From contig JBBRMT010000036.1 of NCBI GenBank assembly GCA_038230695.1, positions 1 to 24,775 of the forward strand: a stretch of DNA of 24,775 nt, read 5' to 3'. A program made the position numbers and the translations under genes. The notes beneath the pieces are model-generated. The model saw only the letters and a list, made by a program, of their open reading frames with translations. It ran no database searches and had not been told where the DNA came from. Positions 1-7,886 of this stretch are shown piece by piece; the stretch's first letter is position 1, and every line of letters starts with the position of its first letter. Source of the DNA: QHBQ01 sp038230695 (GTDB lineage Bacteria; Chloroflexota; Chloroflexia; QHBQ01).

Positions 1-83
1 GCGATTTGGGCGATGGTCTTCTGTTCGCGCAGTATCTCGCGCACGACCTCGGCTTTGAAAGTAGGGGTATGGTGTCTTTTCAT
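1..83 (-). CDS. IS3-family transposase OrfA, N-terminus (partial)
   Basis: Only the first 27 codons are inside the window. From the ATG at 83-81 the protein begins MKRHHTPTFKAEVVREILRE and continues QKTIAQI. This matches the N-terminal helix-turn-helix of IS3/IS911-type OrfA proteins, whose usual form is a K/R-rich start, then FKxxVVxEIL, then KT(I/L)AQIA. These proteins bind the IS ends and are normally followed by an OrfB DDE integrase expressed by programmed frameshifting, which would lie beyond the window. The family call is firm for so short a piece. Whether the element is intact cannot be judged here. Confidence 0.8.
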   Translation of the reverse strand, partial: MKRHHTPTFKAEVVREILREQKTIAQI

Positions 84-136
84 GGGTTTATTCTACCTTA
101 TTTCAGCCTTCTTGGTGGTCTAGTTTATTGGGACCA
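1..136 (-). mobile_element. End of an IS3-family insertion sequence (partial)
   Basis: This is the 5' end of an IS element that runs off the window edge. It holds the start of an OrfA-type transposase gene (1-83, minus) plus about 50 bp of non-coding terminal sequence. The outer boundary is placed near 136 for two reasons. Read on the minus strand the sequence there starts TGG, matching the TG start common at IS3-family ends, and propeller-repeat coding sequence resumes at 136-138. The other end, the inverted-repeat partner and any target duplication lie outside the window, so the exact boundary is inferred. Confidence 0.7.
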
Positions 137-501
137 TCGCAAGCTCTCCTACCAATATGGCTCTGAGCGCAGTGAGGATGACCGGGGAGACCTCAGCCTG
201 GGCGGTTGGCAGTGGTGGTGTCATCCTGCACTACCGCAACGGAGGTTGGACACTGATAACTAGCCCGAGTAGCGCAAATCTGACCGCTTTGGCCATGACC
301 AGCGAGACGACCGGCTGGGCAGTTGGTACCGACATCGTGCAATACAGCGCTGGCAGTTGGGTCAAGGCAGCCAACCCGTTCGATAACTCCGGCAGAGGGC
401 TAAATGGCATCAGCATGGTGTCGAGCAGTGAGGGCTGGGCGGTTGGTGACGACGGCATCATCCTGCACTATCAGAATGGGGTGTGGAGTAGTTACCAGTG
501 A
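137..501 (+). pseudogene. 3' fragment of a GWAVG-repeat beta-propeller protein, disrupted by the IS
   Basis: The reading frame holds three similar units of about 40 residues with the core (G/A)WAVG..., then HY.NG.W. Visible cores are AWAVGSGGVILHYRNGGW, GWAVGTDIVQYSAGSW and GWAVGDDGIILHYQNGVW, and the frame ends with TGA at 499-501. Such repeats form blades of secreted BNR/Ycf48-like propellers. An in-frame ATG exists at 157, but repeat homology already starts at 136-138 (IASSPTNMALSAV aligns with ITSPSSANLTALA of the next unit). An in-frame stop (TAG, 121-123) lies in the IS just before it. The fragment therefore lacks its natural N-terminus, signal peptide and earlier blades, and is most likely dead. 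It could still be translated as a short product from 157. Confidence 0.75.
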
Positions 502-559
502 TAAGCAGCATAGCTAGTTGGTAGGAGCAAACAGTCATTCGCCCTAAACGCTTGAATTG

Positions 560-589
560 TTGCGCCTTGCTACACCAATATGGTATCAT
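560..589 (+). promoter_or_regulatory. Weak sigma-70-like promoter upstream of the SLH oxidoreductase
   Basis: TTGCGC (560-565) and TATCAT (584-589) are separated by 18 bp, 32 bp before the TTG start at 622. The -35 match is poor, so this is only a candidate. The Shine-Dalgarno AGGAG at 611-615, 6 nt before the TTG, is much clearer. Confidence 0.3.
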
Positions 590-621
590 TTGCCAGATAA
601 TGTTTAGGCAAGGAGCAAGAT

Positions 622-3309
622 TTGATTAGCAGGGCAGCGATAATTAAAGTGGCGGCATTGCTAGTCATCTTCATCCTTCTGGGTCAGGCGGCAGCAGCTG
701 CATCGCCATCTGCAAGCGGCGCAGGTCGCAGTGAGCCGGGCATAGTTGCCGATAATACATTTACGCCAACCTCCAGCCCGACCGATAGCGCAACACCAAC
801 TCTAATCGCCAGCACAACCCTTACGGTAACTACTAGCGCAACCCGCACCCCTACTGCAAATCCAACCCTCACAGCTACAGCAACGATCAGCCTCACCCCC
901 ACTGCTAGCGCAACCATCACCACCACTCCTACGCCAACCATGCAACCGTCTGCCACGCCGAACGTAACGCCATCGGCCACCCCGACTGCACCGCCAACCG
1001 CAACCATCACACCAACCGCCACACTTACTCCAACCGCCACGCCCGGCCTCACCTATAACTTTGACGTGGTGGTGGAGGGCGGCACTTCGGCGGGGGTAGG
1101 CGCGGCAATTGCCGCCGCGCGGCAGGGGGCGCACACCGTATTGCTGGCCGACGGCTCCTGGTTGGGTGGCATGATCTCGGCGGGCGGGGTGGGCGCATCT
1201 GACACATCCAGCGCGGCCAGCAGCGGACTGTTCGAGGAGTTCCGCCTGCGTGTGCGCGACTACTACACCGCGCAGCGCAACGCCGGGCTGTTGCAGTGTC
1301 TCACTCCTGCGCCGGTGGTGGTGGACAACAACTACGCCAACCCCACTATTGCGGGTGCGATTATGGCGAAGTTGTTGGGCGGCACATATGATACTGGCTA
1401 CGCGGTCTACACCTGGAATATGACGGACGGCAAATGCTACCTGCAAATGCGAAACCTGGAATGTAACACCGCCGCGCACTATCCGGTCAGCGGCTTCAAC
1501 TACGAGCCAGCAGTGGCCGCCCAGATCCTCTACAGCATGACCCTTGCCGAGCCAAACCTTACCGTGATGCTGAACTCGCCTTATAGCGGGGTGATTACCG
1601 ACAGCGGCGCGGTGGCGGGCGTGAACGTGCTGACTGCCACAGGCGGGTTGACCGTAACCGCCAGCGTGCGTGGCAAGGTGGTGATAGATGCCACCGAGCG
1701 GGGCGATGTGCTGGCCGACGCTGGCACGCTGTGGCAGGATTACGTGTTTGGCCGCGAACCCAGCGCCAGTGCGAATAACGCGCCACCGCAGTTGCTATCG
1801 CGGTCTTACAACGAGTTTGATGCGGGCAAGACCTACGTAGTGCCGCTTGTGGGCGGCTCGGTTGGTGATGGCGACTACGGGCTGATGGCCTATAGCTACC
1901 TGCTAACCCTGGAATATGCGCCACAACGACCGCTAATTGTCAACCCCTTTGCCAATATCCCCGACAGCCATGGTCACTACGGCGACCAGAACGAAATCTA
2001 CATCAGCTATGCCAACAGTTTCGCGCAAACTGCGGCGGGAGAGTGGAACGACATCTGGTATCAGTGGCGGCGCTTCCTGCCCAACAACAAGCTGGAAATT
2101 AATCTTACCGACCTGCCGAGCGCGAACTATGTATCGCTTGATTCGCCTGCCAACTACCTGACCGACCCCAGCAGCCGCGCCGCAATTGACCAGAAGCATC
2201 GCCTATATGCCCTCAGCTTCCTATACTGGGCGCAGAGCCACGTAGATGCCGCGCAGGGGTGGCGGCCAGCACTCGATTACGGCACTGCTGACGGCGCACC
2301 ACTACAGATGTATGTGCGCGAGGGCTATCGTCTAGTGGGGCTGAAGACGGCACACGAGCAGGATTTCGGTTGCACCAGCCACGTTTGCAACCCTAATGGC
2401 CCGGCCTTTATTACCGACAGCATAGCGGCGGGTCAGTATGCAATGGACTCGCACACAGTGCAGTATTTCACCGACAGCTACGGCGCACACAACGAGGGGC
2501 AATACTGGATTGGTAATCAGTATCCCTACCAGGTAAGCTATGGGGTGATGGTGCCGCAGCGGATTGATGGGTTGCTAGCGCCGCTGGCAGTGTCGGCCAG
2601 CCACGTTGGCTATAGCGCCCTCCGCATGGAAGCGATCCGCATGGCCCTGGGTCAAGCTGCAGGCGTGGCCGCTGCGATGGCCGCCGCGCAAAACATTCAG
2701 CCCCGCACCGTGAATATCGGAACAGTGCAGCGCAACCTCATCACGCAGGGCGCAGCCCTATACACCTACAGCGACGTGCCGCCTAACTACTGGGCGTGGC
2801 CGCAGATCCAACACATGACCGCACAGGGTATCGTGCGCGGCAGCAGCGTGCCGAACACCTTTGCCCCTGAGCGGCAGATTACTCGCGCCGAGCTAGCCAA
2901 GATGCTGGATCTCGCCGAAGGCTGGGCGCTCACCACTCCGTCCACTCCCGACTTCAGCGATGTGCCTGCCAGCTACTGGGCCTATGCCTACATCGAGACC
3001 GCCAACGCGCATGGCGCGATCAGCGGCTACCCCGGCGGCACCTTCCACCCCAACCAGCCAGTAACACGGGCGCAGATGGCACGGATGGTGGTAAGGGCAG
3101 CGGGCTATGACACTGCCACCCCCGGAACCCCCACGTTCGCCGATGTGCCTGCCAGTTACTGGGCCTACGGCTATATCGAAGCAGCCAAAATCCACAACTT
3201 GATGAGCGGCGTGGATGCCACTCACTTCCAGCCAGACGGAAACCTGACGCGGGCGCAAGCGGCCAAGACGGTTTATGTGCTAATGGTTGCGAGAGGGCGA
3301 TCTGGCTGA
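622..3309 (+). CDS. Secreted FAD-dependent oxidoreductase with three C-terminal SLH domains
   Basis: An 895-residue protein starting with TTG, chosen because AGGAG lies 6 nt upstream. Residues 1-27 are a Sec-type signal peptide (positive start, then VAALLVIFILLG, then an Ala-rich end). Residues ~45-143 are a Thr/Pro-rich linker of imperfect TPTAT units. At ~147 a Rossmann-type dinucleotide motif begins (DVVVEGGTSAGVGAAIAAAR), followed by VLLADGSWLGGMISAGG, the pattern of the FAD_oxidored family (PF12831). Three SLH domains start near 716, 777 and 838, each with (S/A)DVP..YWA....I and a TRA..A/M.. end. SLH domains anchor proteins to secondary cell-wall polymer or outer layers. The substrate is unknown. 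The unusual points are a flavoprotein exported without a twin-arginine motif and a linker that precedes the catalytic domain. Family and anchoring are confident, activity is not. Confidence 0.85.
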   Translation: MISRAAIIKVAALLVIFILLGQAAAAASPSASGAGRSEPGIVADNTFTPTSSPTDSATPTLIASTTLTVTTSATRTPTANPTLTATATISLTPTASATITTTPTPTMQPSATPNVTPSATPTAPPTATITPTATLTPTATPGLTYNFDVVVEGGTSAGVGAAIAAARQGAHTVLLADGSWLGGMISAGGVGASDTSSAASSGLFEEFRLRVRDYYTAQRNAGLLQCLTPAPVVVDNNYANPTIAGAIMAKLLGGTYDTGYAVYTWNMTDGKCYLQMRNLECNTAAHYPVSGFNYEPAVAAQILYSMTLAEPNLTVMLNSPYSGVITDSGAVAGVNVLTATGGLTVTASVRGKVVIDATERGDVLADAGTLWQDYVFGREPSASANNAPPQLLSRSYNEFDAGKTYVVPLVGGSVGDGDYGLMAYSYLLTLEYAPQRPLIVNPFANIPDSHGHYGDQNEIYISYANSFAQTAAGEWNDIWYQWRRFLPNNKLEINLTDLPSANYVSLDSPANYLTDPSSRAAIDQKHRLYALSFLYWAQSHVDAAQGWRPALDYGTADGAPLQMYVREGYRLVGLKTAHEQDFGCTSHVCNPNGPAFITDSIAAGQYAMDSHTVQYFTDSYGAHNEGQYWIGNQYPYQVSYGVMVPQRIDGLLAPLAVSASHVGYSALRMEAIRMALGQAAGVAAAMAAAQNIQPRTVNIGTVQRNLITQGAALYTYSDVPPNYWAWPQIQHMTAQGIVRGSSVPNTFAPERQITRAELAKMLDLAEGWALTTPSTPDFSDVPASYWAYAYIETANAHGAISGYPGGTFHPNQPVTRAQMARMVVRAAGYDTATPGTPTFADVPASYWAYGYIEAAKIHNLMSGVDATHFQPDGNLTRAQAAKTVYVLMVARGRSG

Positions 3310-3414
3310 CCGAGCTTCGCTTAGATAAATACCCATAGCAACTTAGCCAACTTGCTTCGCTTACATATATATCTAAGTTAGAACATATCAGCGTCGCCAT
3401 GCTGTGATGCGATC

Positions 3415-3444
3415 TTGCCGCCTTCCGCTATCCTGTGTTATAAT
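3415..3444 (+). promoter_or_regulatory. Sigma-70-like promoter for the SNF2-SWIM pair
   Basis: TTGCCG (3415-3420), an 18-bp spacer and a perfect TATAAT (3439-3444). Transcription would start near 3451, which leaves a leader of about 40 nt carrying AGGAG at 3484-3488 before the ATG at 3494. The promoter lies downstream of the earlier in-frame ATGs at 3404-3409, which argues against those as starts. Confidence 0.6.
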
Positions 3445-3493
3445 ATCAGCAACTTCAGGGCTATGTAATCATTTATGGCTACAAGGAGCAAGC

Positions 3494-6400
3494 ATGGCGC
3501 GGGTTGCAGTACTGCATGGTTCATGGGTTGAGGACGACAATGGAGGCCGATTTACCTTCTGGGGAGAGTGGGCGCACGAGCAATTCGCGCTGCCCGCTGG
3601 TGATGACCGCTTCCCGCCCTACCCTTATGCGCTAGGGTCCGAGCATTCAAATTATGGCTACAACCGACACGGCTACAGCTACGGCTACTACGACCCCACT
3701 CCGCCCAAGGAACTGACCCGCCTGGTCGAATGGGGGCTTGCGGAGCAGGAAGCCAACCTCTACTATCAGAGCCGCGCCAGGCGAGTGCAAATGTTTGCTG
3801 CCCTCCCCGACGGCGAACACCTGCTGGCAGGCTGGCAGGTGGCCGGGTTGACCATCAATGCAGGGGATGCGCTAACCGTGCTGAACCGCATCGCCAGTCT
3901 GCCGCTGCCAAAGGATGTTAATTCGCCTGGTCAACTGCCCACATACGACGATTCGCACGTCCAGACCAGGTTTGACCACATTGGAGCCGACTTGTTGTTC
4001 TGGTCGGCAGCGGCACGTCTGGTACGCGAACTGCTGGTAAGTGGCGGCTACATCCCCGCCGTATCATACGATAACGAAAGCTGGCGGTCGGTATGGCAAG
4101 CGGCCACTGATAACCCCGACTCTGTGACTAAAATCGCCCGCTTGATCGCAGCAATGCCGCCTGCTTGCCGTGCATTGGCCGCCACCGAGCAGGAGCTAAT
4201 CCAGATGTTGGACGGTCAACCGCCTAGCGCTGAGGCGATGCTGCACCGCTTCCTCGATGGGATGATTGATGGTGTGGTGCGCCAGGCAGTGAAGGGTGAT
4301 TACGCCATCCGCCCCACCGCCAGCGGTGAGGCATTGCGCTGGGTCAAGTCGCTCTACTCCCTACAGCCTTATATTCACCCTAACGAGAACTCGCCAATTG
4401 TCAGCGGCTACGCCAGGTGGCGCGGTATCAAGCTGGATGCTGCAACCCGCTATCGGGTGATGCTCCGCCTCGAACCGCCCGCCGAGCCGGGCGTGGATGA
4501 GGGAGAACTCGACCGCGACGAGTGGCAGCTGATCTTCTTGTTGCAATCCCTGGACGACCCCAGCCTGCAAATACCAGCCGCACTAGTCTGGCACGCGCAG
4601 GAGCAATTGCCTGCCGAGCTACTACCAATTCGCGCCCGCCAGCAGATATTGGCCGCACTAGGCAAGGCGGTAACTGCCTTCCCGCCATTGGCCCGCTATC
4701 TGCCTGCCGCCGACCCCAGCCACATTATCCTGACCGTTGATGAGGCTTACGCGCTGCTGCATCGTAGTCTGGACGCGCTAGAGCAGGGTGGATTGCACGT
4801 CATCGTCCCCGGCTGGTGGCTGAAGCAGCCCAAACTCAGCGCCCATCTCAGCCTGCAAGCTGAGGGCAACGAACCAAGCGGTTTCTTCAGCGTCGAATCG
4901 CTGGTACGATACGATTGGCAGGTGGCGATTGGTGATGCCCACCTCGACCCCGCCGAGTTCGCCCGCCTGGCCCAGCTAAAGCAGCCGCTGGTGCGGGTCA
5001 AAGGCCAGTGGGTGGAACTCAGCCCCACCGAGCGCGAGGCTATCCTTAAGCTGGTCAAGCAGAACGGCAAGCGGGTGGGGCTGGGTGAGGCGGTAAGGCT
5101 AGCGATAGGTGGGCTACACGAACCGCCCGGCGACTTCGCCGATACCAGGGTGCGGGTCAGCGGCTGGCTCAAACGGCTATTTAACAGTCTGGATGATGGC
5201 AAGCTGGAAGACCTGCCCCAGCCCGCTAGCTTCGTTGGCGAATTGCGCCCCTATCAGGTGCGCGGCTACTCATGGCTGGCCTTTCTGCGCCGCTACGGGC
5301 TGGGTGCGTGCCTGGCCGACGATATGGGCCTGGGCAAAACGGTGCAACTGCTCACCCTGCTGCTGCGTGAACAAGAGGCCAACGCCAGCGGCCCGACTCT
5401 GTTGATCTGCCCTACCAGCGTAGTCGGCAACTGGCAGCGCGAGGCGGCCCGCTTCACCCCCAGCCTCAAGGTGATGGTGCATCATGGCGCGGCACGGCGT
5501 AAGGGCGAGGATTTCGTCGCTGAAGCCAAGACTCACGACCTGGTGATCAGCAGCTACAGCCTGCTGGCCCGCGACGAACCGCTGCTGGCCGAGGTGGGCT
5601 GGCGCACCGTGGCGCTGGACGAGGCGCAGAATATCAAGAACCACAACACTAAGCAGAGCCGTGCGGTTAGGCGCATCCCCGCCGCACACCGCATCGCCCT
5701 GACTGGCACGCCAGTGGAGAACCGCCTAGCCGAATTGTGGAGCATCATGGACTTCCTCAACCCTAGCTACCTAGGCAGCAGCGAACAGTTCCAGCATCGC
5801 TATGCCCGCCCCATCGAGCGCGTTGGCGATCAACCAGCCCTCTCTCAGCTACGCAAGATTACCGCCCCGTTCGTGCTGCGCCGCTTGAAGAGCGACCCGC
5901 GCATCATCCAGGATCTGCCGGATAAGAATGAGATGAAGGTGTACTGCAACCTCACCGTAGAGCAGGCCACCCTCTACCAGGCTTTCGTGCAGGAGATGAT
6001 GGCACAAATCGAGCGCAGTGATGGCATAACCCGGCGCGGCCTGGTGCTGAAAATGCTGCTGCGGCTGAAGCAACTGTGCAACCACCCCGCCCACTTCCTG
6101 GGCGACCAATCCAAGCTGGAAGGGCGCAGCGGCAAGCTGGCTCGCCTCAGCGAGATGCTGGAGGAGGCCCTGCAAGAGGGCGACAAGGCGCTGATCTTCA
6201 CCCAGTTCGCCGAGATGGGCGCGATGCTGCAAACCTATCTGCAAGAACGCTTCGGCAGCGAGGTGCTGTATCTCTACGGTGGCACCGAGCGCAGCCAGCG
6301 TGAACGGATGATTGACCGCTTCCAGGCTGGCCCGCCCACTATCTTCGTGCTATCGCTGAAGGCAGGCGGGCTGGGCCTTAACCTGACTGCTGCCAACCAC

Positions 6401-6667
6401 GTCTTCCACTTCGACCGCTGGTGGAACCCGGCGGTGGAGAACCAGGCCACCGACCGCGCCTATCGCATCGGCCAGACCCGCAACGTGCAGGTGCATAAGT
6501 TCATCTGTGTAGGCACACTGGAGGAGCGGATTGACGCGCTGATCGAGAGTAAGAAGGCGCTGGCCGAGAGCGTCATCGGCGGCGATTCCGAGGGCTGGCT
6601 AACCGAACTCAGCACTGCCGATCTGCGTGAAGTAGTGCGCCTCAGCGCCGAGGCGATAGGAGATTAG
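3494..6667 (+). CDS. SNF2-family DNA-dependent ATPase/helicase (HepA/Swi2-Snf2 type)
   Basis: A 1057-residue protein. The frame is open from 3404, but ATG 3494 is preferred: it has AGGAG 5 nt upstream, a TATAAT promoter inside the longer version, and the protein then opens MARVAVLHGSWVEDDNGG, as is usual for this family. The N-terminal ~550 residues are the accessory region of bacterial SNF2 proteins (DUF3670/SNF2-associated type). The motor follows: Walker A DDMGLGKT near 609, TLLICPTSVVGNWQRE, the DEAQ box (LDEAQNIKN) near 709, TGTPVENRL, then the C-terminal lobe with LIFTQF, GGLGLNL and DRAYRIGQTR near 986. Such enzymes use ATP to translocate on duplex DNA and remodel protein-DNA or polymerase complexes. 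The cellular role of this branch is not established. The gene is followed after 2 bp by a SWIM-domain gene, a recurrent pairing. Confidence 0.93.
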   Translation: MARVAVLHGSWVEDDNGGRFTFWGEWAHEQFALPAGDDRFPPYPYALGSEHSNYGYNRHGYSYGYYDPTPPKELTRLVEWGLAEQEANLYYQSRARRVQMFAALPDGEHLLAGWQVAGLTINAGDALTVLNRIASLPLPKDVNSPGQLPTYDDSHVQTRFDHIGADLLFWSAAARLVRELLVSGGYIPAVSYDNESWRSVWQAATDNPDSVTKIARLIAAMPPACRALAATEQELIQMLDGQPPSAEAMLHRFLDGMIDGVVRQAVKGDYAIRPTASGEALRWVKSLYSLQPYIHPNENSPIVSGYARWRGIKLDAATRYRVMLRLEPPAEPGVDEGELDRDEWQLIFLLQSLDDPSLQIPAALVWHAQEQLPAELLPIRARQQILAALGKAVTAFPPLARYLPAADPSHIILTVDEAYALLHRSLDALEQGGLHVIVPGWWLKQPKLSAHLSLQAEGNEPSGFFSVESLVRYDWQVAIGDAHLDPAEFARLAQLKQPLVRVKGQWVELSPTEREAILKLVKQNGKRVGLGEAVRLAIGGLHEPPGDFADTRVRVSGWLKRLFNSLDDGKLEDLPQPASFVGELRPYQVRGYSWLAFLRRYGLGACLADDMGLGKTVQLLTLLLREQEANASGPTLLICPTSVVGNWQREAARFTPSLKVMVHHGAARRKGEDFVAEAKTHDLVISSYSLLARDEPLLAEVGWRTVALDEAQNIKNHNTKQSRAVRRIPAAHRIALTGTPVENRLAELWSIMDFLNPSYLGSSEQFQHRYARPIERVGDQPALSQLRKITAPFVLRRLKSDPRIIQDLPDKNEMKVYCNLTVEQATLYQAFVQEMMAQIERSDGITRRGLVLKMLLRLKQLCNHPAHFLGDQSKLEGRSGKLARLSEMLEEALQEGDKALIFTQFAEMGAMLQTYLQERFGSEVLYLYGGTERSQRERMIDRFQAGPPTIFVLSLKAGGLGLNLTAANHVFHFDRWWNPAVENQATDRAYRIGQTRNVQVHKFICVGTLEERIDALIESKKALAESVIGGDSEGWLTELSTADLREVVRLSAEAIGD

Positions 6668-6669
6668 CG

Positions 6670-7446
6670 ATGAGCGTTAGCGCGGAGGTGTGGCTGGCGA
6701 TCTGGCAGGCGCGGCTGAAGGAGCGGGCCACCAGGAGCAACCTCAACTTTGGACGGGCGGCTGCCAACGGGGGTGGGGTGAAGCGGGTGAAGGTGCAGCC
6801 CGGCGCGGTAACCGCGATGGTGTCAATGATCCATTACGGTTCGCACGGCTCGGAGCGGGCTACCATCACCATGCCAGTCCTGCCCAATACGCTATGGAAT
6901 GAGCTAACCGCCCTTTTGCTTGACGATGGCACCCTGCTAGCCCAGATGCTGACTGGCACGCTGCCCGACGATATCGAGCATCGTTGTGCAGCGGCGGGCC
7001 TATCGCTGCTGCCCAAGCTGGAGGAACTATTGGTCAAGTGCGAGTACGATGGGCTGGGCTACTTCTGCAAGCACGTGGTCGGCCTATGCTACAAGCTGGG
7101 GCAAATGGTGGCTGACGACTTGTTCGTGGCCTTTCACCTGCGTGGGCGCAACCGCCAGCAGCTACTCGCCCCCTTCGGATTGGCTGAGGATGAACCGTCC
7201 ACCACGCCATTGCCCGGCGACTCCGCCGCGTTCTGGCAGATGGATGTGGCCGCACTACCCAACCCAGACCAACTTGTGCCGCTGAACGGCCCGCCCCAGC
7301 CGCTTGCCACGTTGGGCAACCCACCGTTTTGGCGCGGGCGCGAGAGCCTGGCCGTGCGCGTCACCCCCACCTATCAGCGGGTCAGCGACATCGCCATGCG
7401 CCTCCTAGCCAACCCCGATACTAGCGAGGCTAGCGATGAAGTTTGA
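6670..7446 (+). CDS. SWIM-type zinc-finger protein, partner of the SNF2 ATPase
   Basis: A 258-residue protein starting 2 bp after the SNF2 stop, with AGGAGAT at 6659-6665, so the two are co-transcribed and probably translationally coupled. At 121-145 lies a SWIM-like motif, LVKCEYDGLGYFCKHVVGLC. Cys124, Cys133 and His135 fit the last three ligands of CxC-xn-CxH. The expected first Cys is Val122, and the loop between the Cys residues is about two residues longer than usual, so the zinc site is incomplete or altered. Established knowledge: small SWIM proteins commonly sit beside SNF2 genes in bacteria and may contact DNA or protein. The identification rests on motif position plus gene context. 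Function is inferred. Confidence 0.8.
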   Translation: MSVSAEVWLAIWQARLKERATRSNLNFGRAAANGGGVKRVKVQPGAVTAMVSMIHYGSHGSERATITMPVLPNTLWNELTALLLDDGTLLAQMLTGTLPDDIEHRCAAAGLSLLPKLEELLVKCEYDGLGYFCKHVVGLCYKLGQMVADDLFVAFHLRGRNRQQLLAPFGLAEDEPSTTPLPGDSAAFWQMDVAALPNPDQLVPLNGPPQPLATLGNPPFWRGRESLAVRVTPTYQRVSDIAMRLLANPDTSEASDEV

Positions 7447-7558
7447 TCGCACCCTCCAGCATACCTGTTGCGGTGAAACATCCTGCACTGCGTACTCGTA
7501 ATTAAATATATGGAAGCTACCTGCTACATCCACCCCACCATATCCGCTACCGCTATGG

Positions 7559-7885
7559 GTGATTGATACGACACCCAGGCACAGAGATAGGGATAGAGCG
7601 GTGATTTGGGCGCTAGTCGGTCTTGTCTTCTCTTTCCTACCTTTGCTCTTCTGGGCGGTCGGTATAAGCGCCAACTCTTACAATCAGGGAGGGATGCTAG
7701 GCTGCATCCTCACCGCGCCTGTAGCTTTGTTTGCCGCTGGCACAGCAATATGGAAGCGTGAAGAGAGCAGCCACCCACGAATCGTGCTGCTAATTGCCGC
7801 TGCTGACCTGTTGTTCATGATCGCTGTTTTGTTCCTGGTGCAATATCTTCGTGACGCAGCCCTATCTCACTACTTGCAGATATAA
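7559..7885 (+). CDS. Small three-helix membrane protein of unknown function
   Basis: A 108-residue frame starting with GTG. No clear Shine-Dalgarno is visible and no better in-frame start was found, so the start is uncertain. After a charged N-terminus (PRHRDRDR) come three hydrophobic segments at about 14-37, 46-67 and 74-100, separated by short polar loops (SANSYNQGG; WKREESSHPR). That is a convincing membrane-protein pattern and the main reason to call it a gene. It ends 1 bp before the convergent stop of the minus-strand glycan cluster. I do not recognise the family. The 112 bp between the SWIM gene and this start hold no clear promoter. Confidence 0.6.
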   Translation: MIDTTPRHRDRDRAVIWALVGLVFSFLPLLFWAVGISANSYNQGGMLGCILTAPVALFAAGTAIWKREESSHPRIVLLIAAADLLFMIAVLFLVQYLRDAALSHYLQI

Positions 7886-7886
7886 T

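Noticed and set aside
684..1052. A 122-codon minus-strand frame, very rich in Val/Gly, opposite the N-terminus of the SLH oxidoreductase
   Set aside because: It is the antisense of the Thr/Pro-rich linker; the composition comes from the repeat, and it has no start signal.
3335..3385. AACTTAG...CTAAGTT inverted repeat after the SLH oxidoreductase gene, considered as a terminator
   Set aside because: The arms are only 7 bp, AT-rich, separated by about 30 bp and not followed by a T-run.
3404..3493. An N-terminal extension of 30 codons for the SNF2 protein
   Set aside because: A TATAAT promoter and an AGGAG site lie inside it and the extra residues do not resemble the family.
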